DNA of 7,686 nucleotides from an uncultured Gammaproteobacteria bacterium (GCA_913009215.1 CAJVXG010000075.1:1-7686), one strand, 5' to 3'. Numbered from the stretch's first letter, positions 1-6,091 are shown. Numbers and translations are program-made. Notes: a model not told the origin generated them from the letters alone.

Positions 1-801
1 CGTCTGATCCCGGCCCAACACGTCAAAGCCTATGTGCAAGGCAATAAAAATGATTACAACGACGCCTTCGCCATTGCCGAAGCGGTGGTCCGCCCCCGGA
101 TGCGGGTCATCCCCATCAAGACACCGGCACAACAGGACATGCAGGCATTACATCGCTTGCGTGAAGGCCAAATGAAGATGCGTACCGCCCTGTGTAACCG
201 CTTGCGCGGTTTAGTGGCAGAGTACGGTATTGTCTTTGCCAAAGGCGTTCACACCACACGTAAACAACTCCCGCTGCTGCTGGCCGATGCCGACAATGGG
301 TTAAGTGACCTGTTTCGACAACTGCTGTCTCAAGGCCAACAACAACTCAACGAACTGGATGCCCACATTGCCGGATATGACCGTCTTTTACGCACCGAGA
401 GTCATCAAAATGACCGTTGCCAACGGCTACAAGCCTTACCCGGCTTCGGCCCGGTGGTGGCCAGTGCCTATGCCAGTTATATAGGCAACGGCCAGGGTTA
501 TCGGCGTGGTCGGGATGTGTCGGCCAGCCTGGGCATCGTCCCACGACAACACAGCACGGGCGGTAAGGATCAATTGTTAGGCATCAGCAAGCGCGGTGAC
601 CGCTATTTACGTTGTTTGTTGATCCATGGCGCACGGGCCGCCGTTCATGCTGCCGCGAAAAAGGAGGACAAACTCAGCCAGTGGATTAATCATGTTCGGG
701 CGCGCCGAGGGATGAACAAAGCCACGGTGGCCTTGGCCAACAAACTGGCACGCATTGGCTGGGCGATAATACGCTACAATACCGAGTATCGGCCGGCCTG
801 A
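1..801 (+). CDS. IS110-family DEDD transposase, 5'-truncated by window edge
   Basis: The reading frame is open from base 1 to the TGA at 799-801, giving 266 residues; family members are about 340, so roughly the first 75 are outside the window. The GTG at 34 is an internal codon, since conserved sequence (RLIPAQHVKAYV) precedes it. GNKNDYNDA at residues 14-22 carries the last two acidic residues (D18, D21) of the RuvC-like DEDD catalytic site. The C-terminal Transposase_20 domain follows: LPGFGPVVAS, then SASLGIVPRQHSTGGK with the family's serine nucleophile probably in the HSTGGK motif (S185), then SKRGDRYLR. The protein would cut and rejoin DNA as a complex with a guide RNA, without making target duplications. 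I see no frameshift or stop in the visible part, so the element may be active. Confidence 0.93.
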   Translation, partial: RLIPAQHVKAYVQGNKNDYNDAFAIAEAVVRPRMRVIPIKTPAQQDMQALHRLREGQMKMRTALCNRLRGLVAEYGIVFAKGVHTTRKQLPLLLADADNGLSDLFRQLLSQGQQQLNELDAHIAGYDRLLRTESHQNDRCQRLQALPGFGPVVASAYASYIGNGQGYRRGRDVSASLGIVPRQHSTGGKDQLLGISKRGDRYLRCLLIHGARAAVHAAAKKEDKLSQWINHVRARRGMNKATVALANKLARIGWAIIRYNTEYRPA

Positions 802-886
802 ACGAATAATACGAACCAAGCGTAGCGCAGAACAACGGAGGACAACTGACCCACGATTGCGAAGACAGAGCCAAGAAGATGACATC

Positions 887-1035
887 ACTGGTCAAACCGG
901 CGTATTGGCAACCTGGCTAATCCGAAGGCCAACAAGGCCGATAGGGCGAAAAGGACAATACGCGCGCATTTCATCAAGGCCGGAAGTCCTGAATGTGACT
1001 TCAACGACAGGCCGGATATACGGGCGCAATCCAGT
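887..1035 (+). ncRNA. Putative IS guide RNA (seekRNA/bridge-RNA-like)
   Basis: Read as RNA, this stretch folds by eye into two consecutive internal loops, the layout known for IS110/IS1111 guide RNAs. A weak outer helix can form between ACTGG (887-891) and CCAGT (1031-1035). First loop: stem GCGTATTG (900-907) with CAATACGC (956-963), 8 perfect pairs, enclosing a small hairpin GGCC-AACAA-GGCC (927-939); the single strands 908-926 and 940-955 are candidate target guides. Second loop: short stem GCGC (964-967)/GCGC (1024-1027), enclosing a hairpin GGCC (978-981)/GGCC (1010-1013) with GAAGTC (983-988)/GACTTC (997-1002); strand 1014-1023 is a candidate donor guide. The candidate guides match the DNA around the IS right end (see findings). 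True 5' and 3' ends are unknown and I found no convincing promoter; 802-886 shows nothing else I can name. Folding was not computed. Confidence 0.55.
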
Positions 1036-1083
1036 CACTGTTATCAACGTGTTTTGTCTTGCAAACCGGGAGGAGACCATATA

Positions 1084-1121
1084 CGGGTTAGGCACGGTGT
1101 TTGTGCCGTAACCCGCCGTAT
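1084..1121. repeat. Palindromic unit A (hairpin) beside the IS end
   Basis: GGGTTA-GGCAC (1085-1095) pairs with GTGCC-G-TAACCC (1103-1114) around a 7-base loop, leaving one bulged G. The right arm continues as GCCGTAT (1115-1121), but the left arm has no matching bases after CGGG: instead the IS sequence begins. The asymmetry is what one expects if the IS inserted into the outer part of this arm. Confidence 0.7.
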
Positions 1122-1153
1122 GTACAACCAAAAAGAGAGGTTGGTGTTGCTGC

Positions 1154-1182
1154 ACTTAGAATCTCTATGAGATTCATTAAGT
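1154..1182. repeat. Strong stem-loop in the centre of the palindromic element
   Basis: ACTTA-GAATCTC (1154-1165) pairs with GAGATTC (1169-1175) and TAAGT (1178-1182): 12 base pairs, a 3-base loop TAT and a 2-base bulge (1176-1177). It lacks a following T-run, so a terminator is unlikely. It overlaps an 8-base palindrome AAGTACTT (1179-1186). Confidence 0.6.
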
Positions 1183-1190
1183 ACTTCCTA

Positions 1191-1207
1191 AACCTGCTAC
1201 GCAGGTT
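1191..1207. repeat. Short perfect stem-loop
   Basis: AACCTGC (1191-1197) pairs perfectly with GCAGGTT (1201-1207) around the loop TAC. It follows the previous stem-loop after only 8 bases, with the same 7-pair/3-base-loop design at the tip, giving a cluster of hairpins between the two palindromic units. Role unknown. Confidence 0.55.
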
Positions 1208-1224
1208 CTGGTCGCGCAACGGTT

Positions 1225-1287
1225 GGCGGGTTACACCCCAAGAGTACTTGTCACTTCGTTCGGGCGCGCAAAAAACGCTAACCCGCC
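1225..1287. repeat. Palindromic unit B (intact inverted arms)
   Basis: GGCGGGTTA (1225-1233) and TAACCCGCC (1279-1287) are perfect 9-base inverted arms separated by 45 bases. The outer end continues as CTAC to 1291. The arm sequence is the same as in unit A, in mirrored orientation, which is why the two are treated as the ends of one element. Confidence 0.65.
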
Positions 1288-1324
1288 CTACATTTAATTT
1301 AAGTAACTGCCATTCGGGACAGAA

Positions 1325-2359
1325 ATGAAATTCGTAGATGAGGCCAGTATTCGTGTCGAGGCCGGTAACGGCGGCAAGGGCATGATGAGCTTCCGCCGGG
1401 AGAAATACATCCCACGCGGTGGCCCCGATGGCGGTAATGGCGGCAACGGTGGCAGCGTCTATCTCGCTGGTGACCAGAGACTGAATACCCTGGTCGATTT
1501 TCGTCATACCCGCATGTACCGCGCCCAGCATGGCGGGGGCGGCAAGCCAAAACTCTGCACCGGCAAAAATGGCGAAGACCTGATGATTGCGGTGCCGCTG
1601 GGCACCAAGGTGACCGATGTGCAGTCCGGGGATTACATCGGCGAGATCACGGAAGACGGTCAGACGCTGTTGGTGGCCCAGGGCGGGCAGGGTGGTTTGG
1701 GCAATACCCACTTCAAGTCGAGCACCAATCGGGCGCCACGCAAGACCAGGCCCGGCACCCCCGGTGAGCAGCGTAAGATCGCACTGGAGTTGCAGGTGCT
1801 GGCCGATGTCGGACTGCTGGGTTTGCCGAATGCCGGCAAGTCGACGTTCCTGCGGGCGGTGTCGTCGGCGCAACCCAAAGTGGCGGATTATCCGTTTACC
1901 ACCTTGTATCCGAACCTGGGCGTGGTCCGTGTCGGCAACCACCGCAGTTTTGTTGTCGCCGATATCCCGGGTCTGATCGAAGGCGCGGCGGAGGGCGCCG
2001 GGCTGGGCATCCAGTTCCTGCGGCATTTGTCCCGTACCCTGGTGTTGCTACACATTGTGGATATGGCGCCGCTGACCGGGGACGGTGACCCGTTGTGTGA
2101 CGCCAGGGCCATTATTGAGGAGTTGCACAAGTTCAACCCGGAGCTGGCACAACAGGAGCGCTGGCTGGTGCTGAACAAAATGGATCTGATTCCGGAGGAC
2201 GAGCGCGAGGCCCGTTGCCAGCAATTGCTCGACGGGCTAGGCTGGCAGGGGCCGGTGTATAAGATCTCGGCTATTAGTAAAGAAGGCTGTCGACCTTTGG
2301 TCGGCGCCTTGATGGATCGTTTGGAGGCCTTACGGAAAGAACCGCAGCATGATGACTAA
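1325..2359 (+). CDS. obg: GTPase Obg/CgtA (ObgE)
   Basis: Essential-type GTPase that binds the 50S ribosomal subunit and acts in late ribosome assembly and the stringent response. The 344 residues show the glycine-rich Obg fold at about 1-158 (MKFVDEASIRVEAGNGGKG, then GGPDGGNGGNGG) and the G domain at 159 to about 335: G1 GLPNAGKST (166-174), switch I YPFTT (189-193), G3 DIPG (213-216), G4 NKMD (284-287), G5 SAIS (315-318). The tail after the G domain is only a few residues, shorter than the acidic extension of E. coli ObgE. ATG 1325 gives the canonical N-terminus and has a modest GGGA (1316-1319) before it. The gene normally follows rplU-rpmA; here the IS and palindromic element lie immediately upstream, so it may need its own promoter or read-through. 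I found no firm promoter in the 33 bases after the repeat. Confidence 0.98.
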   Translation: MKFVDEASIRVEAGNGGKGMMSFRREKYIPRGGPDGGNGGNGGSVYLAGDQRLNTLVDFRHTRMYRAQHGGGGKPKLCTGKNGEDLMIAVPLGTKVTDVQSGDYIGEITEDGQTLLVAQGGQGGLGNTHFKSSTNRAPRKTRPGTPGEQRKIALELQVLADVGLLGLPNAGKSTFLRAVSSAQPKVADYPFTTLYPNLGVVRVGNHRSFVVADIPGLIEGAAEGAGLGIQFLRHLSRTLVLLHIVDMAPLTGDGDPLCDARAIIEELHKFNPELAQQERWLVLNKMDLIPEDEREARCQQLLDGLGWQGPVYKISAISKEGCRPLVGALMDRLEALRKEPQHDD

Positions 2360-2927
2360 ATACGCTATAAAAAGCGCCAGGGATGTTATCCACGATGCCA
2401 ATCTTGATTTGGATGAGGACAGTATGGCGCTGTTGGCGCCGAAGCAAAGCCCGCTTGAATTTCTCCATGCCCTGATTGATGCCGGCATCTATTGTGATGC
2501 CGTGACCTATCTGGCCTGTATGTTGCCGATGCGCAAGGCCTTGTGGTGGGGCTATCAATGTGCCCGGGAGCAGCTGCAATATGATCCCACGGATCGGCAG
2601 AAGCGGACGTTGGAGACGGTGATGTCCTGGTTTGGGCAGTCGAACGATACCAATCGCCGTCGTGTTGGCGACTGGGCTGATGCCTGCAATAACGAGACCC
2701 CGGCCGGTTTTATCGCCACTGCGGTATTTTTTAGCGAGGGCAGTGTTGCCGACGAAGACAGCTCACCGGCGTATCCGTTGCCGTATGCCTATGCCCACGC
2801 CATCAGTGGCGCTGTGGTGTCGTCGGCACATTTGGCAGAGCCCGATGCAGAGGAACTGCAACGACGGCTCCAGCGTTTTTTGCATCTGGGCGAACAGCTG
2901 TTGGATCAACAGATAGAAGTCATGTAA
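2349..2927 (+). CDS. Hypothetical protein, DUF6931-like
   Basis: A 192-residue soluble protein without signal peptide or membrane segment. The block at about 35-73 (LEFLHALIDAGIYCDAVTYL, then ACMLPMRKALWWGYQCAR) resembles what I remember of the DUF6931 family, an uncharacterised group with a conserved LP-R-VWW pattern; this assignment is from memory and tentative. The rest is probably helical; the C-terminus (about 165-190) is charged and could form a coiled coil. The start overlaps the end of obg by 11 bases, with GGAAAGA (2334-2340) 8 bases before ATG 2349; a second ATG directly follows at 2352. Nine bases separate its stop from proB. Tight spacing on both sides indicates co-transcription with obg and proB and possibly translational coupling. 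No function can be stated. Confidence 0.85.
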   Translation: MMTKYAIKSARDVIHDANLDLDEDSMALLAPKQSPLEFLHALIDAGIYCDAVTYLACMLPMRKALWWGYQCAREQLQYDPTDRQKRTLETVMSWFGQSNDTNRRRVGDWADACNNETPAGFIATAVFFSEGSVADEDSSPAYPLPYAYAHAISGAVVSSAHLAEPDAEELQRRLQRFLHLGEQLLDQQIEVM

Positions 2928-2936
2928 AACACGACG

Positions 2937-4058
2937 ATGGACAGAAAAACAAGAATGGGTGCGGTGAAGCGCTGTGTTGTCAAGATCGGCAGCGCCCTGT
3001 TGACCGAGGATGGCAGGGGCCTGAATTCGACGGGCATTGACCAATGGGTCGCGCAGTTGGCCCATATGCGCAAGGCCGGTATCGAAGTAGTGCTGGTTAC
3101 TTCCGGGTCGGTGGCGGCCGGTATGCAATGCCTTGGCATCGGCGAACGGCCTCATGCCCTGCATGAACTGCAGGCCATGGCCGCCGTCGGCCAGATGGAC
3201 CTGATCCATACATATGAATTGGCCTTTCAGAAACACGAGCTGCATACGGCACAGATATTATTGACCCATGACGACCTGGCCGATCGCACCCGCTACCTCA
3301 ATGCGCGTAGCACCTTGCGTTCATTATTGCGTTACCTGGTAGTGCCAGTGGTGAATGAGAACGACACGGTGGCTACCGAAGAGATTCGTTTTGGTGACAA
3401 CGATACCCTGGCGGCGTTGGTGGCGAACCTGATCGAAGCCGATTTGCTGGTGATCCTGACCGATCAGGAAGGCCTGTTTGATAAAGACCCGCGAACCAAT
3501 AAGGATGCCCAATTGATTGAACAGGCCTCTGTCGGCGATGTGTCGTTGCAGGCAATGGCGGGGGAGTCCGGTGTCCTCGGCCGTGGCGGCATGCGCACCA
3601 AATTACTGGCCGCGGAAAAGGCTGCCCGATCCGGTACGGCGACGGTGATTGCATCCGGTCTGGTCGATGATGTGTTGGGACGTGTACTCAAGGGCGAGGC
3701 ATTGGGTACTTTTTTACAGCCTGACAAAGAGCGGCTGGTGGCCCGCAAGCAATGGCTGGCCGGACAAATGCAGGCTCGGGGCAAACTCATTATTGATGCC
3801 GGTGCCGTTAAGGTATTGCGCGAATCGGGTCGTAGCCTGCTGCCGGTTGGCGTCAAGGCAATTGAAGGCGATTTTGATCGTGGTGAGATTGTATTGTGTG
3901 TCGGCGAGGACGGTGAGGAAGTCGCCCGTGGACTGGTGAACTACAGTGCCGGGGAGTCGGACAAAATCAGGGGCCAGGCCAGTGATCGAATTGAAGGCAT
4001 ACTGGGTTATGTCGATGAACCGGAACTGATTCATCGGGACAATATGGTGGTGTTATAA
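2937..4058 (+). CDS. proB: Glutamate 5-kinase
   Basis: Cytosolic enzyme phosphorylating L-glutamate with ATP to glutamate 5-phosphate, the first and normally proline-inhibited step of proline synthesis. Its 373 residues are the usual full length with a PUA domain. Amino-acid-kinase domain (about 11-250): VVKIGSALLT (14-23), LVTSGSVAAG (53-62), VPVVNENDTV (136-145), FGDNDTLAALVA (152-163), LTDQEGLFDKDPR (174-186), GRGGMRTKLLAAEKA (215-229). PUA domain at about 280-365 (LIIDAGAVKVL, SLLPVGV, GEIVLC). The start is uncertain: ATG 2937 is furthest upstream but has no good ribosome binding site, and ATG 2955 or GTG 2964 would give an N-terminus closer to E. coli ProB. proA is not adjacent here. The gene ends three bases before a strong terminator. 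Confidence 0.97.
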   Translation: MDRKTRMGAVKRCVVKIGSALLTEDGRGLNSTGIDQWVAQLAHMRKAGIEVVLVTSGSVAAGMQCLGIGERPHALHELQAMAAVGQMDLIHTYELAFQKHELHTAQILLTHDDLADRTRYLNARSTLRSLLRYLVVPVVNENDTVATEEIRFGDNDTLAALVANLIEADLLVILTDQEGLFDKDPRTNKDAQLIEQASVGDVSLQAMAGESGVLGRGGMRTKLLAAEKAARSGTATVIASGLVDDVLGRVLKGEALGTFLQPDKERLVARKQWLAGQMQARGKLIIDAGAVKVLRESGRSLLPVGVKAIEGDFDRGEIVLCVGEDGEEVARGLVNYSAGESDKIRGQASDRIEGILGYVDEPELIHRDNMVVL

Positions 4059-4060
4059 AA

Positions 4061-4081
4061 AAACCGGCCTGAGGCCGGTTT
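4061..4081. terminator. Bidirectional intrinsic terminator between proB and rpsT
   Basis: AAACCGGCC (4061-4069) and GGCCGGTTT (4073-4081) form a perfect 9-pair stem with the loop TGA. Read on the minus strand the stem runs into a T-tract (the seven A's at 4057-4063 on the plus strand), a textbook terminator for rpsT. On the plus strand the following run is GGATTTTA, weaker but probably enough to end the obg-proB transcript. Confidence 0.9.
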
Positions 4082-4111
4082 GGATTTTACTATTAGCACC
4101 CCTACGCTAAA

Positions 4112-4372
4112 TTACAGCGCCTTCACACGTGCATTCAGTCGGCTTTTGTAACGGGCCGCCGCATTTCTGTGCAACAAACCCTTGCCGGAAACCTTGTCGA
4201 TTACCGAAACCGCTTCTTTATAAGACTGTTGGGCCGCGTCCTTGTCGCCGTTTTTCACGGCCTGCAAAACGCGTTTGATATAAGTACGGGCCTTGGTACG
4301 TAAACCGGCATTGCGCGTACGGCTCTTGTCCGCCTGGCGCGCCCGTTTGCGTGCTTGTGCTGAATTGGCCAT
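4112..4372 (-). CDS. rpsT: 30S ribosomal protein S20 (bS20)
   Basis: An 86-residue basic protein beginning MANSAQARKRARQADKSR, the standard S20 N-terminus (E. coli has 87). It binds 16S rRNA early in assembly of the small subunit. The frame is open 12 codons further upstream, but the start at 4372 is chosen because MANSAQARKR is the conserved beginning and AGGA (plus-strand TCCT, 4379-4382) stands 6 bases before it. The sequence is rich in Lys, Arg and Ala, as in the family. It is convergent with proB and divergent from murJ, the usual place for rpsT in gammaproteobacteria, and it has its own promoter and terminator. Confidence 0.98.
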   Translation of the reverse strand: MANSAQARKRARQADKSRTRNAGLRTKARTYIKRVLQAVKNGDKDAAQQSYKEAVSVIDKVSGKGLLHRNAAARYKSRLNARVKAL

Positions 4373-4407
4373 TGTTTTTCCTAAAATTGCTAATTCGAAG
4401 GCGCGCA

Positions 4408-4436
4408 ACTATGCGTTTTTTAGGCGCTTTTGTCAA
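4408..4436 (-). promoter_or_regulatory. Sigma-70 promoter of rpsT with GC-rich discriminator
   Basis: On the minus strand TTGACA (4436-4431) is followed after exactly 17 bases by CATAGT (4413-4408). The bases after the -10 box read TGCGCGCC, a GC-rich discriminator of the kind found at stable-RNA and ribosomal protein promoters under ppGpp control. Transcription should begin near 4400, giving a leader of roughly 30 bases before the rpsT start. The stringent-control reading is inference from the discriminator. Confidence 0.85.
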
Positions 4437-4542
4437 CGCTTTGCCGTATTTTAACGCCTTTTCAGGTGCGGGGGCCGGGCGGATGGCTTATGATCAACGG
4501 CCGAATATAACAATAAGCACTATAAGCATCTGGGGCACCGCA

Positions 4543-6084
4543 TTGTCGCGTAAACTGCTGAAGTCCACCGCCATCACCGGTGGTATGACCACCATTTCTC
4601 GTATTACCGGTCTCATCCGGGACGTGGTTTTTGCCAATATTCTCGGCGCCGGCGTCATGGCTGATGCCTTTTTTGTCGCCTTCCGTATCCCCAATTTTTT
4701 CCGTCGTATTTTCGGCGAAGGGGCCTTTTCCCAGGCCTTTGTGCCGGTCTGTGCCGAATACAAGAATAACCGGTCCCATGACGAAGTTCGGGCCTTTTTA
4801 GGCCATATGGGGGCCCGTTTTGCGCTGATTTTGTTCATTTTTACGGTTTTGGGCACTTTGGCCTCGCCCTGGATTATCTATGTCCTGGCTCCGGGGTTTG
4901 TCAATGATCCGGACAAATTCCAGATTACGGTACAGAGCCTCTATATCACCTTTCCCTACCTGTTCTTTATCTCGCTGGTGGCCATGGCCGCCGGGGTTAT
5001 GAATACCTATGGTCGCTTCAGCTTACCGGCCTTTACCCCGGTGTTGCTTAACTTAAGCCTGATCGGTGCGGCCATTTTCCTGGTGCCCTATGTCGACAGC
5101 CCGGCGCTGGCCTTGTCCTGGGGGGTGTTTATTGCCGGGGTGGCGCAGTTGTTATTCCAGTTGCCATTACTCGCCAAACTCGGGCTGTTGCCGCGGCCGA
5201 GCCTGGCGCCCCACGAGGGTGTGACCCGGGTCTTTAAACGCATGCTACCGGCGATCCTTGGCAGTTCGATGTCACAGATTAATATGCTGGTGAATACCTT
5301 TCTGGCCTCGTTGCTGGTGACCGGCAGTATTTCCTGGTTACAGTACTCTGATCGCTTGATGGAATTTCCGTTAGGTATCTTCGGTATCGCCATTGCCACC
5401 GTGATTCTGCCCAGCCTGTCGAAGAAATATGTCAGCAATTCCCACGACGAGTTTTCCCATATTCTGGATTGGGCCTTGCGCTGGGTCTTTCTCATTGGTC
5501 TGCCGGCTACCGTGGGCCTGATGGTGTTGGCCGGGCCGATGCTGACGACCTTGTTCAACTACGGCAAGTTTACCGCCCACGATGTTGAGATGTCGGCTCA
5601 GGCGCTGGTGGCGTTCTCGGTCGGGTTACCGGCCCTGATCCTGGTCAAGGTACTGGCCCCCGGTTTTTATGCCCGGCAAAATACGAAAACGCCGGCCAAG
5701 ATCGCCTTGATTGCCTTCGGCAGCAATATTGTCCTGGCCATAGTGCTAGTACAATTTCTGCAGCACATTGGTTTGGCCCTGGCTATTTCCATTGCCGCCT
5801 ATATTAATGCCAGTCTGCTATTTTTCCTGCTTTATAAGCGAAAATTTTATGTCGCCGGAGAGGGCTGGTTGCTGTATTTCCTGCAATTGGTGGTAGCGAC
5901 GACGGCCATGGGGGCCGTGGTATATTGGGGGGCGGGTGAGCTCGACACCTGGCTAAACGCCGGGAAATGGACGCGAATTGGCCGTCTGCTGCTCTGGGTT
6001 TCCGTTGGCGCCGGGGTTTATGGTTTAATGTTGTTGATTCTGGGTGTGCGCCCGAAATCCCTGGTAATGAAACAAAAATCGTAG
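4543..6084 (+). CDS. murJ: Lipid II flippase MurJ (MviN)
   Basis: Inner-membrane flippase of the MOP/MVF superfamily that moves lipid II across the membrane for peptidoglycan synthesis. With TTG 4543 as start it has 513 residues against 511 in E. coli, and the N-terminus aligns (SRKLLKSTAITGGMTTISR). GGGG (4532-4535) lies 7 bases before this TTG. ATG 4483 is the alternative and would add 20 residues; any start further upstream would run into the rpsT promoter. Visible family residues: R20, R26, D27, D41, N51, R54, E59 in the first two helices (ISRITGLIRD; DAFFVAFRIPNFFRRIFGEG), and R271 in SDRLMEFP, corresponding to the essential arginines of E. coli MurJ. The remainder is a run of hydrophobic helices as expected for about 14 membrane passes. 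TATAAC (4506-4511) and TATAAG upstream are -10-like, but I see no matching -35. Confidence 0.96.
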   Translation: MSRKLLKSTAITGGMTTISRITGLIRDVVFANILGAGVMADAFFVAFRIPNFFRRIFGEGAFSQAFVPVCAEYKNNRSHDEVRAFLGHMGARFALILFIFTVLGTLASPWIIYVLAPGFVNDPDKFQITVQSLYITFPYLFFISLVAMAAGVMNTYGRFSLPAFTPVLLNLSLIGAAIFLVPYVDSPALALSWGVFIAGVAQLLFQLPLLAKLGLLPRPSLAPHEGVTRVFKRMLPAILGSSMSQINMLVNTFLASLLVTGSISWLQYSDRLMEFPLGIFGIAIATVILPSLSKKYVSNSHDEFSHILDWALRWVFLIGLPATVGLMVLAGPMLTTLFNYGKFTAHDVEMSAQALVAFSVGLPALILVKVLAPGFYARQNTKTPAKIALIAFGSNIVLAIVLVQFLQHIGLALAISIAAYINASLLFFLLYKRKFYVAGEGWLLYFLQLVVATTAMGAVVYWGAGELDTWLNAGKWTRIGRLLLWVSVGAGVYGLMLLILGVRPKSLVMKQKS

Positions 6085-6091
6085 GAAGCAC

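Larger units (their letters stand above)
1..1083 (+). mobile_element. IS110-superfamily insertion sequence (probably IS1111-like), right-hand part
   Basis: The window opens inside an insertion sequence. It contains the C-terminal part of a DEDD transposase followed by about 280 non-coding bases. The right end is placed at 1083 because the sequence after it (from C1084) is the arm of a palindromic repeat whose other end is intact at 1278-1291, while the bases before it (GGGAGGAGACCATATA, 1068-1083) do not belong to that repeat. A long non-coding tail after the transposase gene is typical of the IS1111 group, whose guide RNA lies there; IS110-group elements proper carry theirs upstream. The left end lies outside the window, so terminal or subterminal inverted repeats cannot be compared. 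The boundary is inferred and could be off by a couple of bases, because the CG at 1084-1085 may be shared between element and target. Confidence 0.8.
1084..1291. repeat. REP/BIME- or MITE-like palindromic element interrupted by the IS
   Basis: This non-coding stretch is built from inverted copies of one motif. GTAACCCGCC occurs at 1108-1117, its exact reverse complement GGCGGGTTAC at 1225-1234, and CTAACCCGCCCTAC at 1278-1291; a partial arm CGGGTTAG lies at 1084-1091. Restoring TAGGG before 1084 would give a left end that is the exact reverse complement of the right end at 1278-1290, so the whole looks like a roughly 210-base element with inverted termini made of two palindromic units. No open frame here resembles a protein. 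It may be a REP pair (BIME) or a small non-autonomous element; other genomic copies would settle which. The 33 bases from 1292 to the obg start contain only an AT-rich stretch and a weak ribosome binding site. Confidence 0.65.

Noticed and set aside
34..36. GTG as the transposase start
   Set aside because: The frame is open to base 1, and the residues before the GTG (RLIPAQHVKAY) are conserved in the IS110 family; the true start is outside the window.
1016..1087. The ATATACGGG direct repeat as a target-site duplication
   Set aside because: One copy lies well inside the IS rather than at its other end, and IS1111-type elements do not normally generate duplications.
857..1111. An 84-codon plus-strand frame and an 87-codon minus-strand frame (892-1155) in the IS tail
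   Set aside because: Neither has a recognisable protein pattern; both run through the structured putative guide RNA and across the IS boundary into the repeat, so they are unlikely to be genes.
1154..1207. Stem-loops as intrinsic terminators of the IS transcript
   Set aside because: Neither stem is GC-rich and followed by a T-run; they fit better as internal structure of the repeat element.
1084..1291. CRISPR array
   Set aside because: The repeated motifs are short, in alternating orientation and unevenly spaced, and there are no cas genes in the window.
1088..2026. A 312-codon open frame on the minus strand across obg
   Set aside because: It is opposite an unmistakable Obg coding sequence, resembles no protein family, and extends into the palindromic repeat; long antisense frames are common in GC-rich genes.
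4351..4542. murJ starting far upstream, adding 64 residues
   Set aside because: This would overlap the rpsT start region and promoter on the other strand, and the extra residues are absent from MurJ proteins.
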